Of a stretch of 64,000 nt of DNA, positions 34,411 to 46,320 are shown piece by piece; position 1 is the first letter of the stretch; each line of letters opens with the position of its first letter. Source of the stretch: Cristatella mucedo (lineage: Eukaryota; Bryozoa; Phylactolaemata; Cristatellidae); the NCBI GenBank assembly GCA_009760855.2, contig WPIO01000086.1:596001-660000 (forward strand), written 5' to 3'. The notes under the pieces are model-generated. The model did not search any database and was not told where the DNA came from. It worked only from the letters and a program-made list of their open reading frames with translations. The position numbers were made by a program, and so were the translations under genes.

Positions 34411-34954
34411 ACGACCATCAGGTCTTGCGTTCGAATCCACCGGCTGGCCCTTGCTTCCTGCATGCATGAAGTGGAGCCTCTTCTAGCGAGATGTTCTTCT
34501 TCCGCCGTTAGAATGCGACTATTGAATCTGCTGACTTTTTCATCTTTAAACGTCTCTTTACAGAAGGATTTGACTTTTAAGTGCGCCATTCGACGTCTCT
34601 GTTCTCACGTCTTTTCTTTTTCGCCTGTTCTCAAGGAAAGCGCTTCTCGTAAAAGTCAAACAAAGCTCACCAAAGTCAAATTCAACGACTGTGTATTCAG
34701 TGACGTTCATTTGGCCAATCTGTTATTAACCAGACTAGAAACAAATTTGCATTGAATGAACCTGCTCATCTAACCAGGTCGCGTGATCGAAGCTCTTGTC
34801 TTGTACTCGTCAAAGTTCTCTAGCAGCGAACCTTCAATCCGTTCCTAAAAAGCTCAAACTGAATGCCCATCAAATCATTCGGTAAAAAGAGGCATCAATC
34901 GAAGATTGTATGCCCTCTAGTTATTCATTGACATTGCGAAAGTAATATGATTGT

Positions 34955-35115
34955 AAATGAGTGGGTCTTACATCAGGGGTAAGGCGCTCGCACTTCCCGA
35001 CTCAATTCATGGGTTCGAGTCCTGCAGTGGGCGATACCCTAATTGCCTACTGCAACCAGGGTATCAGATGCAAAGGCTCTTCTGCTGCGATAATCAATTG
35101 CATTGGACAAACTAT
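34955..35115 (+). mobile_element. SINE2-like copy
   Basis: The head is gggtcttacatcaggggtaa, the B box gggttcgagtcctgc, and the body gtgggcgataccctaattgc leads to aaggctcttctgctgcg, the SINE2 3' motif. An antisense LINE-A tail begins 40 bp later. Confidence 0.65.
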
Positions 35116-35154
35116 GTGCTATGGCCGAGTTTAAGATTGATGTAAGGGAATAAT

Positions 35155-37060
35155 ATCAATAATGATATTATATTTGATAAAGCGCCCTCAGAGAACTCAA
35201 TCTCTTTGTAGGCACTTTAAGATTGCTGCAAAAGAAACACGGTCGGATTATTAGTGGTAGAATGCTCGATAAACAACAAGAATAACATGGTTAGGGGTGA
35301 CATGCACATTCTCAGCATGCAAGTGTGGTTAGTGGCAGCATGCAACACTGTCAGCACGCATAAGCACTCAAAGGATAAATAAAAAAATATAATTCATTTG
35401 TTTAACACCCTATGAGAACTTAATATATATTCAGGCGCTTCAAATATACCTCGGAAGTCGAACCCATGACCTCAGCCAGACCTTGGTCGGGCGAGCAACT
35501 TAACAGGTAGACAAAAGCAGCTCAGCAAATCACTTGGACTCACTAATATTAGTGATGAATATATGCATTTTCAATTTCTTTTTAAATTTAATCAAGTCAG
35601 CGAATATGACGCAAGTGACGAACGAAAGGTACGATCTCCAAGGAATTTGAGGCACGTACGAGGTGTAGTTAAACAATTGGATTAGGAAAAGCGTGTGGTA
35701 ATACGTCTGGCTTAGGCGTGGGAGTAGTTTTTGTATGATGGCTAGAGTTAGAAAACGAAGGGGCCTCAAAGTGAGTGACATAACCTTGTAGTAGGTATAC
35801 TGCTTGATTAGGAGCCAGTGCAGGTCAACCAGAAGTAGGGTGATGTGGCAACTGCCACTCTCAAGACAGACAAGTATAGCTAAAGAGTTTTTCACCACCT
35901 GTAAGTGCCTGGTTGCACACGTGGGTAGACCAACAAGCTGTCAGTTAAAGCAGTCGAAATGGCATGTCACACATTCATTGACAAATTTGGATATGCTCTC
36001 TCTGTCTAGACAAGTCAAAATTTTAGCAACGTTATGTAGCTAAATAAAGGCAGACTTGACGGTGGGACACATGCAGTTATCTAGTGAATTATCATTTTGG
36101 GACACACTGTATAGATTTAGTAATTATACGACAGGAGATACGGTAGTAGAGCCAAAATTGAACTTTGGCCATTCAAATTTATGAGTCATCATTGCTTTGA
36201 GCTCGTTTTATCGTCATTCAAACGGAGAAAGTTTGTTGTAACCGATATGAGGATGTCAGCGGCTTTTGCAGCAGAGTTTTAAGAGAAAAGTTACAACTAA
36301 GTTTCACCTGCATAGAAGTGAAAACCTAGATTAAGCTTGGCGATCCCATCGGCAAGAGAAAGAGTATAAATTATGAAAAGAAGAGGTCCAAGCATAAAGT
36401 CATGAGGTACCCCATACTTTAGTGGATCCTCTAATGACTATTTTCTGTTCAAACCAATACTCTGGAGTCTCGGACTGAGATATGACCTGAACCATTAAAC
36501 TGCAGTGCTTATGAGGCCAGTGCGAAATGAGAGGAGTTTGGTAAGAACTTGATGTCAATTGTATGGAATGCTGCCGAAAGATCAAGCCAAAAACAAAGAG
36601 AGCCTTTACTTAAGCCTGAATTACTGAGAAAGTCATTATAAAACCTGAAGCAATGCCGAATCTACAAAGGGATCAGCTCTTAATAAAGACTGAAACCAAC
36701 TTTCTTGGTTTGAAGTTCTAAGATACAAGTTAAGCCGAGGTGGCGGAAGTTGTTCCAGTGTCTTTGATCAGAAAGGTTGGGTGGAGACTGGTCTGATGCT
36801 GCTTAGGTTCTGCCGCTACTTTGAAATGTGCACTGACACACCCTATGGCCAAGAAAGTATTTTTTTATGTTATATAAGCTTGGTGAAAGCAGATATATGC
36901 AGTGTAGAAATAAGAAAGTGGGAATAGGGTGTAGGTGGCTAGCAATCTTCGGTGATTGGGATATGGATTTCAGGATGAGGTCTTTCCCGGTCTCATTGAA
37001 TTTATAAACTAGTGCCGCTTGGATTTGACGGAGAGGAGACCAGTGGGGTTGTTTTTTGGT
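35155..37060 (-). mobile_element. LINE-A copy, antisense, interrupted by SINE1
   Basis: The 3' tail, hairpin and 3'-UTR occupy 35155-35384. A SINE1 follows, and LINE-A resumes at about 35526 and continues backwards through the RT C-terminus, the catalytic region (near 36300-36400) and the linker upstream of RT to about 37060. Many stops and small deletions mark it as an old copy. Confidence 0.8.
35385..35525 (-). mobile_element. SINE1 inserted in LINE-A
   Basis: The reverse complement shows the tRNA-like head with a B-box region (gggttcgacttcc), then gcgcctgaatatatattaag and the end. It splits LINE-A at the 3'-UTR to ORF boundary: the LINE reads up to aaaggataaat and resumes at caaatcacttggactcac. 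Target duplications are too short to define. Confidence 0.75.
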
Positions 37061-37061
37061 T

Positions 37062-37162
37062 ACCAAATTAGTATCAAAAGCCACTTAGGCTTTGAGTGCT
37101 CTATACAAGACAACCAAAAACATCGTCTCTGAGGCTTTTCGGACTTACAGACGGAGATTTAC
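37062..37162 (+). mobile_element. LINE-B 3' end, degenerate
   Basis: The sequence aaaagccacttaggctttga, then tctatacaagacaac, then ggacttacagacggagattt aligns with the last 100 bp of LINE-B. Confidence 0.7.
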
Positions 37163-37860
37163 AACATTCAGCTACATAACATTTCAAAAAATCGGGTTCG
37201 TTTAGGCTGGAATGCCACTTCTAAATTGGTACATGCTTTTGTGACACCTCTTCTTGACTTGTGTAACTTACTGCTTGCCGGTCTATCGGCGTATGCGATA
37301 AGGCATTTGGAGTTGGCGAAAAGCTCTTCAGCTAGGCATGTCTGTCGTAAGCTTCGCAGTTGCCACATCGTACCACTTCTCGCCGACACCAGTGGCTCCC
37401 AGTAAAGCAACACATACAATTCAAGGTTTTTTCACTCACTTTTATTCCTTTATTCTTTGGTTCCAGCCTAGCTACAAGATCTACTATCCCACCAGGCTAA
37501 GCATCGTACCAACCAGTTTTCAGAATTTAACTGTTCACCTATACCTCGTACAAATCTCAAATCCTTTGGAGATCGCGTCTTTAGTTCGTATGCTCCCAAA
37601 GCCTAGAACTCACTTCCGTCTTGCGTAACGGTATCCTCTGATTTGACCATATTTAAAAGGAAAGTGAAACGCATCTGTTTATCACATCATTAGTGGGTCC
37701 ATGTCATTCATCCTTTTGCGCTTATGTGTGCCGACACTGTGCATGCTGCCTCTAACCATGTAATACTCGTTGTAATTGTGAGTGCTACCACTAACCATTC
37801 GATTGTGCTTCCTTTGCAGAAGTGTAAATTGCCTAGAAAGATAGTGAGTGCGGTCAGTAG
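37163..37860 (+). mobile_element. LINE-A copy, RT C-terminus and 3'-UTR
   Basis: It starts at a region equivalent to FQLHNIAKI, contains several stops, and reaches the hairpin start (ttgcctagaaagatagtgag), where it is cut before the second arm. An antisense LINE-A 5' part follows directly. Confidence 0.8.
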
Positions 37861-38330
37861 ATTTTAGCTAGGTTTCAGTCAAAGCGAACAGGTTTAGATT
37901 ATTATTAATACTCATATAACGGATTATTAAAGATTCATAGCACATTGAGCGAGAGTTCCAGAGACAAGCGTTAAGATGAGAAATCGTGGTTGTAGTAAGC
38001 TTGATGACCACTAAGTTAGAGGGATCTCCAGCATTGCTTGATGGAGGTCGCACAGGGTGGAAAGAGGCAGTGCTAGGGATAGCAAACAAACAAGCCTTCC
38101 GGCCACGAGGAGTTCCGACGTGGTGGTTCCGGTCGACCTTCTTTTTGAAATTCCCAATTTATGAGCCCGAGCCACAGCAACCACATCTAATAATGCAAGA
38201 GGAAAATGATAGTGAATTCGTTGTAAGCACGCAGGATAATACCTAATAGAGAGGTTATTAGGAGCCGTCAAAACGAAAGCCGCATCCCTTGTGGTGGGGT
38301 CAGGGCCTCGGCACGTGGGGACACAGCTTG
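37861..38330 (-). mobile_element. LINE-A 5' part, antisense, endonuclease start
   Basis: The minus strand encodes NLVVIKLTTTTISHLNACLW and RYMSINNNLNLFALTET, the start of the APE endonuclease domain, as in the copy at 52100-52200. It continues upstream to a basic Arg/Ser-rich leader segment. Confidence 0.75.
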
Positions 38331-41300
38331 GCTGGACTTGTGCTTCTTCCGATGTGCTCTACTTTGATCTACCTGTGTAGAACCGAGAGCTTGTCACAAG
38401 CCGAGACCCTGATTGCCAGCAACAGAGAGTGTCAATTCAACTTTTTGACGGATTTTTCATGATCAATCAAGTGTGATACTTGAGTGTTTTTGCATGATTA
38501 CGTCAGGATATCTTTCCTGTTATGATCTATTTGCTGTTGGTTTTCCGTTAGTGTAATGTAGAGCTCTTCAATCAGGATACATTTTTCAGGAAATTGCATG
38601 CAAAATGCTTAGGATTAATATGCAATTTTCACACTTTAATTATGAAAAGATAAGTGAACTACTCGTGAAAAGGTAACACTAACAAAACAAATTTTTGAAA
38701 TATTTTTAAGTGGAAATTAAAATACTTGCCATTAACCTCACATATCTGATCAGAAAATGCTGCTCAACTGCTCCATTGATCTAGGAAACATTCGTCGTAG
38801 TTTGGAAGTATTTATCGTGTTGTCGAGTTTGGTCTTATGCAGTACGACCAAACTCCAGAAGCTAAAAGCAGTTCATTGTGCACCATCGCCTGATAACATT
38901 ATACAGCTACAAGCGCAAGTAGGACTGCTCATTTCTAACCAATAGTCCTCAGTCAGAGGTGAGCCTCAGGCAAGCAAGATCTAACGGGCTCGCCAACTGC
39001 TTGTCCTTCAAGACATTTTAACACAGTTTGTCGCTTTGTTCACGATAGTTTCAACTTGAGGGTGATATTTAAAATTGACAGTAATTTTTTCAAAACAAGA
39101 GCCTATGAAGTAACAGCTTGGTAATCACCTACTTCAACAAATTGCAGTGAGACTCAGCTGCAGAAGGCTATCGATGGCAAAATTATCCACAAAACCATTT
39201 TCATTATGTTGCTACGTACTATTACATCAACATACTATACAACTTGGAGTAACGTCGCTTTCAAAGGCAAAGTTTGAACTACTTTAGGCGAGAATATATT
39301 CACATTGCCTCTGAATGCTCGAATGAAAGCTTCGGGTTTGATTCGGCATTACAAGTCGCATAAATATATTTCTTTGGTCAAAGCACACTTGCGTCTATTA
39401 ATCGATCCAAGATTCACATCGTCGATCCAAGCTGACGAAGTGAAACTGTAGTACTCGCATTGCCAACAACTTATGCATTTCACTTTCGGCCTGTGTGGGC
39501 AGCCGGAGAGAGATTTTTTGCACTGCTGTAATCTCTTGTTATTATTTGATCTGGATGTAACTAAGTTTTAGTCATAAGGCATTATTCAGTTGTAATCATG
39601 CTTCAATTTTGTTGTTTATGGTGCACTATGCTAGATTTAAAACCTGAGGGTTCATTAAGCATGGCCTTAAATTTTATGAGATTTATCTTTGCTGCTGTTT
39701 TGTTTGCATTAAATAGTTTCGTTTAAGAAAGAGAAAATATTCAGGCTATTAATTAATCGTTAAAGAAATATTGACTCTGCTAAGCACTACCACTTAGCGA
39801 CTCTTCAACAAGACGACTTTAAAAAATAGAAATATAATACTTCTACTTATAAAATAAATCTAAATCCTGCCAATCTTGATATGCAAATACTCTAAACTGC
39901 TTGAGCCCGATCAAGTGCCACTCGTATATTTTGTTTAGACTGAATGGGTCTAGCTTCGTTTTTCAACTTTTTACCGAAAACGTCCTGGCGGGCTAAAGTG
40001 ACGTATAGGTAGATGATAATTATTACTAACAGTTCCTATGATTCTCCAGATCACTAGAAAGGCTAGCTAATAATTAAAAGTCTGTCTGTAAAGGAGAAAC
40101 ACATGCTGCTTTGTAAATCAGACATTAGGAGAATACAGCAGCCTTGTCAACTCTGAAGGAATACCATTAAAAAATGAAGGTGTCCGTAAAGCAAAATCTA
40201 GGCGAACCGTCCAAGAGAATTGGTTGCAAGAACAAATTTAAACGCAGATCATTGATGATTCTGTAAACTTTTTTAATTTAAAGAAGCCTAAAGTTAACTC
40301 GAACAGTAATGAGGAAGTTGTAACTTTAATGATAAAATCGTTAAACTGTAGCAGCAGTGAAAGTGACATAAGACCGGTAGTAGGCTGAAGTTTGCACCTC
40401 TGTACGCGTTTTTTTTAATAGCAGCAAAACTTACAAAGAAACATCTGCAGATGTTTCTCTGCAAGTTTTGCTGCTACTGCAGATGGCTCGAAAGCCACTA
40501 TTACGTTAAAGCCACCATTACGTTAAAGCATTGCCCAGTTTCAGGAACATGAATTAGGAAAAATTTAGGTGTAGCTAGTTTATGCAGTATGCTTATAAGG
40601 TTATAATTTTAGGTCGCTGTACAGAACGGCCGATGCTTAACTGTCCTTGTTAAGTTCACTCTTGCACGAATCAATTCCTTAAAGTTTGCAATCAAACTAA
40701 CAAGCATTTAGCATATCAGGATTAACAAATTGCAAAGAATGTGAAGCAGTGGGGACCCTAGATTGATCAAAAAATGTGTGTTTAATTATTGAGGTTAAAT
40801 ATAGATTTTAAAATAATAGTACTTCCCTGAGGGTTTGACTCTGAGGGTCAAATTTGGCGATGAAAAAGATCTCAATAAGAAGCTAAAATTATGAGATGAG
40901 CTTGCAGAAATGCACAGTTGTTGGATGCAACTACAAATAAGGGATCTTCTCCAGGAAATATTTCGAAAATGTTTTTTAAGCGTATTAATCATTTTGATTA
41001 CGTTTCCCAGATTCTCGATGCAAATGAATTATTGCAGTTTTCCAGTGGTTGAAAGGTATGCAAAAAATACGCACCACTGGTAGCTAAAAGTAGTCATTGC
41101 TGCCTATTAATTATTATCCACTATGAACAATTTTTATAACTAGAAGCAACATAAATTCACAATGCCATGCATTCGAAACAAAGCTAATGAGAGAATTTAA
41201 GTCACACGAATTTGCTCTAGTTCAAAGGAAAATTAGCTGCTAAATGTATTACGAAATAGCGATCTGAATTACTAAAGAGAGCTGTTAAATTTTTTTTATT

Positions 41301-41640
41301 GAAACTCCTGCATTTTTAAAAATTAATGATAATAATGTTAAATTTCTGCAGTGACCTTAAAGAACTTGATCTGTTTCGAGGCGTTTTACAGATGCTGTAA
41401 AGAAAGCAGGATAACTAAATAGCCGCAAAACAGGATACTGTATTTCTTGCGACCACTAAGATTTCCTGTAGTGCTATTGGTCCTATTACAAGGGACAGAG
41501 GGGGTAGCTATGTTATTTACAAATTCTATTAAAAACTTTCTTCTTTTACACATTTGATGTTCGTCCAAAATGTCCTTAAAATAGTTTAGCATTACAGCCG
41601 CTTCTCTCTGCCAGCTGGAGGCGTGGAAATGACGAGGATT
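38331..41640. other. Mostly unique AT-rich DNA
   Basis: No gene supported. It contains a 58-bp palindrome (40419-40476), an 18-bp tandem repeat (about 40491-40528) and a weak transposase-like frame (39283-39451). A 62-codon frame at 38757-38945 is unsupported. Confidence 0.5.
40419..40476. repeat. 58-bp near-perfect palindrome
   Basis: Outer arms TAGCAGCAAAACTT and AAGTTTTGCTGCTA are separated from inner arms AGAAACATCTG and CAGATGTTTCT by a four-base mismatch (ACAA against CTGC). There is no loop between the inner arms. 25 of 29 positions pair. Confidence 0.95.
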
Positions 41641-41647
41641 ATTTGTT

Positions 41648-41715
41648 GCTTCTACGTAATAATGATAATAAATTATGATGTCAGCCATTTAAACCTTAGC
41701 TTTTCCCATGACAAG
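41648..41715. repeat. Dispersed repeat R2, copy 1
   Basis: It shares taataatgataataa, gtcagccattt and aaaccttagcttttcccatg with 59845-59895. Both copies lie next to LINE-A/SINE2 material. Confidence 0.5.
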
Positions 41716-41779
41716 ATAATAATAATAATAATAATAATGCACTTGTTAAAGCGCCCTCAGAGAAGTCAATCTCTTTCTA

Positions 41780-42936
41780 AAAAAAATTTAAAAAAAATCC
41801 TAGCTGATTAAACAGCCTCTTTTTTTGTATAGCGACAGAAGAGCCTTCACGGCTATGTATGTATGTATGTATGTATGTATCTCCGTCAGTAACTCCACAA
41901 AGTCATAAAGACCTTGTGGGTGTTACGCAGGAGAGTTTTGTATAGCACACTCGCTGCCTAAGCGGCTTTCGGCACGCATTCGGTAGCCAACAGACTTCGT
42001 CTCACGCAACAAAGAGAAAGTGGGAAGCATAGCAGAGTTAGGAGAGCAGTTGAGGTAGTGAGGAGCATAGAAGTAGCAGTGCAGGACCGCTGAAAAAGAT
42101 GTGCCATAGTCGGCAGTTGGAGAGTAGATGTCGTTGCGTAAGAATTGTGGAAGCGAGTTCCACAGTCTAGGACCTGCAGAGCTAAAGCTTCTGTCGCCAA
42201 CTGTCTTTAAGCGGAGGAATGGGACAGCTAATTTATTGTCCACACAGGACCTGAGGGCGCGAACAGGCTGAAACTGATGCAGCAGTTCAGCTAGGTACGA
42301 AGGAGCCAAGCCGTGGCGGGCCTTGTGGGCCAGCGTAAGAACTTTGCTCTGTATCCTTTGCTCAACCGGCAACCATCCTAGCTCTTTCAGCAAAGGAGAC
42401 ACGTGCTCAAACCGCTGGGACTTGAAGAACAGCCTTGCAGCCATATTCATAGTCCGCTGTAGTGGCATAATAGCTTTCTTTGGTAGCCCAGCCAAAAGGG
42501 AATTACAATACTCAAGCCGAGACAGAACGAAAGAGCTAGTTAAATCTTTTACAAGCCACTGTGGGAGACAGCTTCTAATCTTGGATAGGGGTCGGATGTG
42601 ATGGCTAGCTGTAGAGACAGTCTTCTGAATGAAGCTTTTGAAATTGAGGCAGCTGTCGAACACGACACCTAGATTTCGAGCACGTGGTGAAGGTCGCACA
42701 ATAGCATCACCTATTAGAACAGCAAAGCCTTTTAATCCAGCCACACACTTAGGGTGTCCTATGAGAAGCAGTTCGGTTTTATCGTCATTTAATTTCAGGA
42801 AGTTTTCCGACATCCAGGATCGAATATCACCACCGCTTGCAGTGGCGATAAAGGATCGCCCACCGCAGGAATCGAACCCACGACCTCGGGACCAAGGTCC
42901 TGAAAGCAACCGCCTTACCTAGTGTGCCATCAAGGC
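41780..42936 (-). mobile_element. SINE2, antisense, split by LINE-B
   Basis: The SINE2 3' part lies at 41780-41854 (reverse complement: agccgtgaaggctcttctgt, then an A run, gaggctgtttaatcagctag and a T-rich end). The 5' part lies at 42825-42936 and has an A-box region (tggcacactaggtaaggcgg) and a B box (gggttcgattcctgc). Joining the halves gives the layout of the 46003 copy. Confidence 0.88.
41855..42826 (-). mobile_element. LINE-B copy, longest intact frame, (ATAC)n tail
   Basis: The minus strand is open from the upstream SINE2 through 41923. It encodes SWMSENFLKLNDDKTELLLI, then ARNLGVVFDSCLNFKSFIQK, FVLSRLEYCNSLLAGLPKKA, GWLPVEQRIQSKVLTLAHKA, and ends SRLGSECAIQNSPA. It covers only the C-terminal RT part; the catalytic motif is missing. 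The tail is (ATAC)n, not (ATTAC)n. The fused frame entering from SINE2 is accidental. Confidence 0.93.
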
Positions 42937-43550
42937 TTTCTAGGCGCTTTAAATTTGCTGCAAAGGGAAATGCAATTGAATGGTAAGTAAAATCATGCTT
43001 GAAAAACAAACAAAATGAATAACATGGTTAGGGGTGACATGCACAGGGTCAGCATGCAAATGTGGTTAGTGGCAGCATGCACACTGTCAGCACGCGTAAG
43101 CACATGAAGGACGAATCACAGGGACCCACTAAATGCTGTCCTAAATAGGTGTGTTTTTAAGCTCCTTTTAAATGTGGTCAAGTCAGGGGATGTTCTGACG
43201 CAGGTCGGGAGGGAGTTCCACGCTTTGGGAGCATACGAACTAAATGCACGGTCTCCAAAGGATTTAAGGTTTGTACGAGGTATTTGTAGAGTGTTGGATT
43301 TATGATACGATGCTTGGCCTGATGGGGTAGTATATCTGACAGATAGACTGGAGCCATGGAATGAAGGGAACAAAAAGTGACCGACAAAACCTTGAAGTCA
43401 ATCCGTTGCTTGACTGGTAGTGAGTGCCGGTCGGCGTGAAGTGGAGTAATGTGGCACCTGCGACGCTCACGACAGATAAGCCTAGCTGCAGAGTTTTGCA
43501 CCAGCTGCAATCGCCTGTACGCGCATACTGGTAGGCCAGTAAGCTGTAGA

Positions 43551-43845
43551 GAGCGAGCGAGGAGTGTGGAGGTAAAACTGAGCTAGACGGGCAGCAACTT
43601 TGTGCGCTTGCGAATAAGCTCAGTAAAATCCCCAATTCGTTTGTCTCGCTTTCCAATTCACGCCGCAGACTCACGACCCCCTTTATTAACGGTAAGCAGG
43701 TCAGCGCCAGAAACGTTCGTTTCGTGGCGGCCAGCTTATTGCGCGTAGGCGCGCACTGAACGGCATTAGTCGCTAGGTTTCGCGGCTAGGTAAGCGGTAG
43801 GTCAAGCCTACTACGCCGAGCGTTCGGTGTTACATTATTATTATC
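43551..43845. other. Unique GC-rich stretch, nothing recognised
   Basis: It has a higher GC content than its surroundings. No supported frame. Confidence 0.4.
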
Positions 43846-43864
43846 TCACTCTCTCTCTCTCTCT

Positions 43865-43931
<67 letters not shown>

Positions 43932-43959
43932 TCGATCTCTCTCACTCTCTCTTTCCCCA

Positions 43960-43993
<34 letters not shown>

Positions 43994-44041
43994 TCCTCTA
44001 TCATACTCTCTCAACCTAACTCTTTCTATCTCTCAATCTCT
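43846..44041. repeat. (CT)n microsatellite array with interruptions
   Basis: A pure core at about 43869-43930 and decayed CT-rich blocks to 44041. Confidence 0.97.
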
Positions 44042-44067
44042 AGCTCTGGAGTCCTAAAAAATGTGAC

Positions 44068-44545
44068 CGTCGGGAGCTGCGTCTTCGTACATTTTCTGCA
44101 AAGGAAACACGATCCAATGGTTAGTGGTATCATGCTTTATAAACAACATAAACAACTTGGCTAGGGGTGAAATACAGAGGGTCAGCTTGCAAGTGCGGTT
44201 AGTGACCACATGCATAGTGTCAGCATGCATAAGCACATAAAGGAGGAATTACTGGGACCTAAAAATGCTTTCATATATAAGTGCGTTTTAACGTTCTTTT
44301 TAAACGTGGTCAAGTCAGGGACGTGATAAAAATCGGGAGTGAGTTTCAGGCTTTGGGAGGGAGCATGCGAACTAAATGTATTGCCTCCAAAGGATTTGAG
44401 GGTTGTACGAGGCATAGGTAAACAGTTAGTTTCCGAAAAGCGGATGGTACGATGCTTGACCTGGTTGGGTTTAAATCTGCCAGGGTAGGCTGGAGCCAAC
44501 GAATGAAGGGACCTAAAAGTGAGCAAGCGACAAAACCTTGTCGTC
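44068..44545 (-). mobile_element. LINE-A copy, antisense, lacking its tail hairpin
   Basis: It starts in the 3'-UTR (acattttctgcaaaggaaac), passes the RT C-terminus (a region like TLKSFGGNTFSSHAP) and is broken at about 44545. The hairpin itself is lost next to the CT array. Confidence 0.82.
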
Positions 44546-46002
44546 TTTCTGCACCAGGGTGGGCAGAGATCAAAAGTCCGAAACTATACTAGAACTAGGA
44601 ACGTTTGAACGTAATAATTTTGCGGCTACTATACAATCATTCGTTTTGCAAAATAGGAAGGCAGAAATCGCATCTTGACCATGTTCGTTATCTCTATGTA
44701 CCTGCTGCTACCCCTGCCCTGAACTTGAGCAAATATCACAAGAGCTTGGAGATAGGAAGCGGCGGCTACTGATAGGGCAAATATCCGATACTGCTTGCAT
44801 AGCAAAGTGTCCTGCACGAGTTACACCTCGCATTCGTCTTGTGATAATTTAGGATACGGCTGAAATAAAAGTGGTTCACTTTGGATAGTTAGGTGAAACT
44901 AGTCGACGCTAAGGTAAGAAAATGTAGCTTGCTAGTGTGAGCTTATTGCTGCATTCTAGCTGTTGGTGAAGTTGGCCGTAAAAATGCTTCAATAGGTAGA
45001 GACTGCACGGGGTGCTCTCTTTTGGTTACCGGTGGTCCGGATTGTCGTTCCTTTAGGCGACGACAGCATTACAGAATGATACATGAGTAGGAACGCTTCA
45101 TTAAGATAAATTATCCCGACAATTGCTGCTAGTACGACGCCGTTTCTTGGTGAAGAGAAGAAACGTACCTATAATCACAGTCCTTCGCTATTCTTAATAA
45201 TGCGCAGAGTGACTGTGGAACGAGATTCTCTCAAAAGCCCTGCCTTCCTAATGTAGCCAGTTCCTACAGCCATGCCAGACCAAGCAAAGGTGAACGTGAA
45301 GCCCGAATCAGAGCTTGCGAGTTGTAGGGGCAGCACTGAAGCATGCAAGGTCCAGTGAAGAGCCAGCGATTCGAAGGTTCAGCATCCATATCCATAAATG
45401 CGCCAACAGTAGCTGAGCGTGAAAGCTATCAAGAGCAACCTAAAATTAAGAATAAACCTACACCCTAACCACTGAGCTCCATTTTCCATAGCTGCAGAGG
45501 TTACAAGCTCAACGGCTTGTTTTAATCCTCACTTGCGTAAAAACCATGACTTTAGATTATTCTTTTACATGCTCTAAAATAGATAATGACGTACTTGGTT
45601 ACTCATTATTTGAATTCAGGAAGCCATAACCATCTCTAGCTTATCATTATCTCACTAATTTAGCTAGCCAAGGTCAACAGAATGAAAGAAACCATTATTA
45701 TCCAGACATGATGGGTGTAAACATTTCGACCAATCTGCCCGAGTTTTTGCTGGTGTCTTCTCTGCTGTCTTAGTCATCAAAAATCCTGAGCTGGGCTCGA
45801 ATGCTTTATTCAGCAATATTTCAACTTTCGAGTCGAGTCGAACGGTTGAAAGCCACTACTGGGCCCACAAGCCAGCACTTAACCCCTCTTTGACAGTATA
45901 ATAGTACAGCGCTTGGCTAAGTAAACTGGCTTGCTATTATAGCATCAGTCCCAGCGATTTTGTCGTGCTCTGCTTTTACGATACTCCGGAGTGCATATGA
46001 GC
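44546..46002. other. Unique DNA, nothing recognised
   Basis: No gene or repeat supported over nearly 1.5 kb. A weak tRNA-like pair of boxes at 45360-45482 was not accepted. Confidence 0.5.
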
Positions 46003-46180
46003 CGCGATGACTCACTAGGTTAGGTGGTTGCTTTTCATAATCTCAGCCCGAGGTCGTGGGTTCGAACCCTGCGGTTCGCGATCCTCTATCGATACGGCAA
46101 GCGGCAGTGATAGCCATAAAAGACTCTTCCGTCGCTTTAAAAAAGAGGCTGTTATATCAGCTAGTGGTTATTTGTTTAGA
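46003..46180 (+). mobile_element. SINE2 copy, uninterrupted
   Basis: The sequence gagccgcgatgactcactag, gttaggtggttgctt, a B box (gggttcgaaccctgc), then cggcaagcggcagtgatagc and actcttccgtcgcttt, an A run and gaggctgttatatcagctag. It is the reference for reconstructing the split copy at 41780. Confidence 0.85.
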
Positions 46181-46320
46181 AGGTTCAATGAATCATTTGT
46201 GAATCATGGCTTTACATTACATCTGCTCGTCAATCGTCTGAAATGCATTGTAACAGGTACGTGCCATTTGCTTATGGCAAAGGTCTTTATATTAGCTACA
46301 TCCTTCATCCTAATGCATAG

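Larger units (their letters stand above)
41718..43550 (-). mobile_element. LINE-A copy, antisense, host of a nested SINE2 and LINE-B
   Basis: The (AAT)n tail and first hairpin arm lie at 41718-41779. The rest of the hairpin, the 3'-UTR and the RT C-terminus resume at 42937-43550. The target duplication TTTCTA at 41774-41779 and 42937-42942 brackets the insertion, which sits exactly in the hairpin stem. The part beyond reads KTHLFRTAFSGSL at the C-terminus with several breaks upstream. Confidence 0.92.

Noticed and set aside
37163-38330. Twin-priming inversion of LINE-A
   Set aside because: The inverted part is the 5' region but lies beyond the 3' end of the sense part, which is not the twin-priming order; two separate insertions fit better.
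38757-38945. 62-codon small protein gene
   Set aside because: It has no family, splice or promoter support; it is one of many random frames in AT-rich DNA.
41923-42909. A single 328-codon gene on the minus strand
   Set aside because: It is a LINE-B RT C-terminal fragment whose frame happens to continue into the flanking SINE2.
45360-45482. tRNA-like gene on the minus strand
   Set aside because: The boxes are too far apart, there is no acceptor stem, and no SINE body follows.
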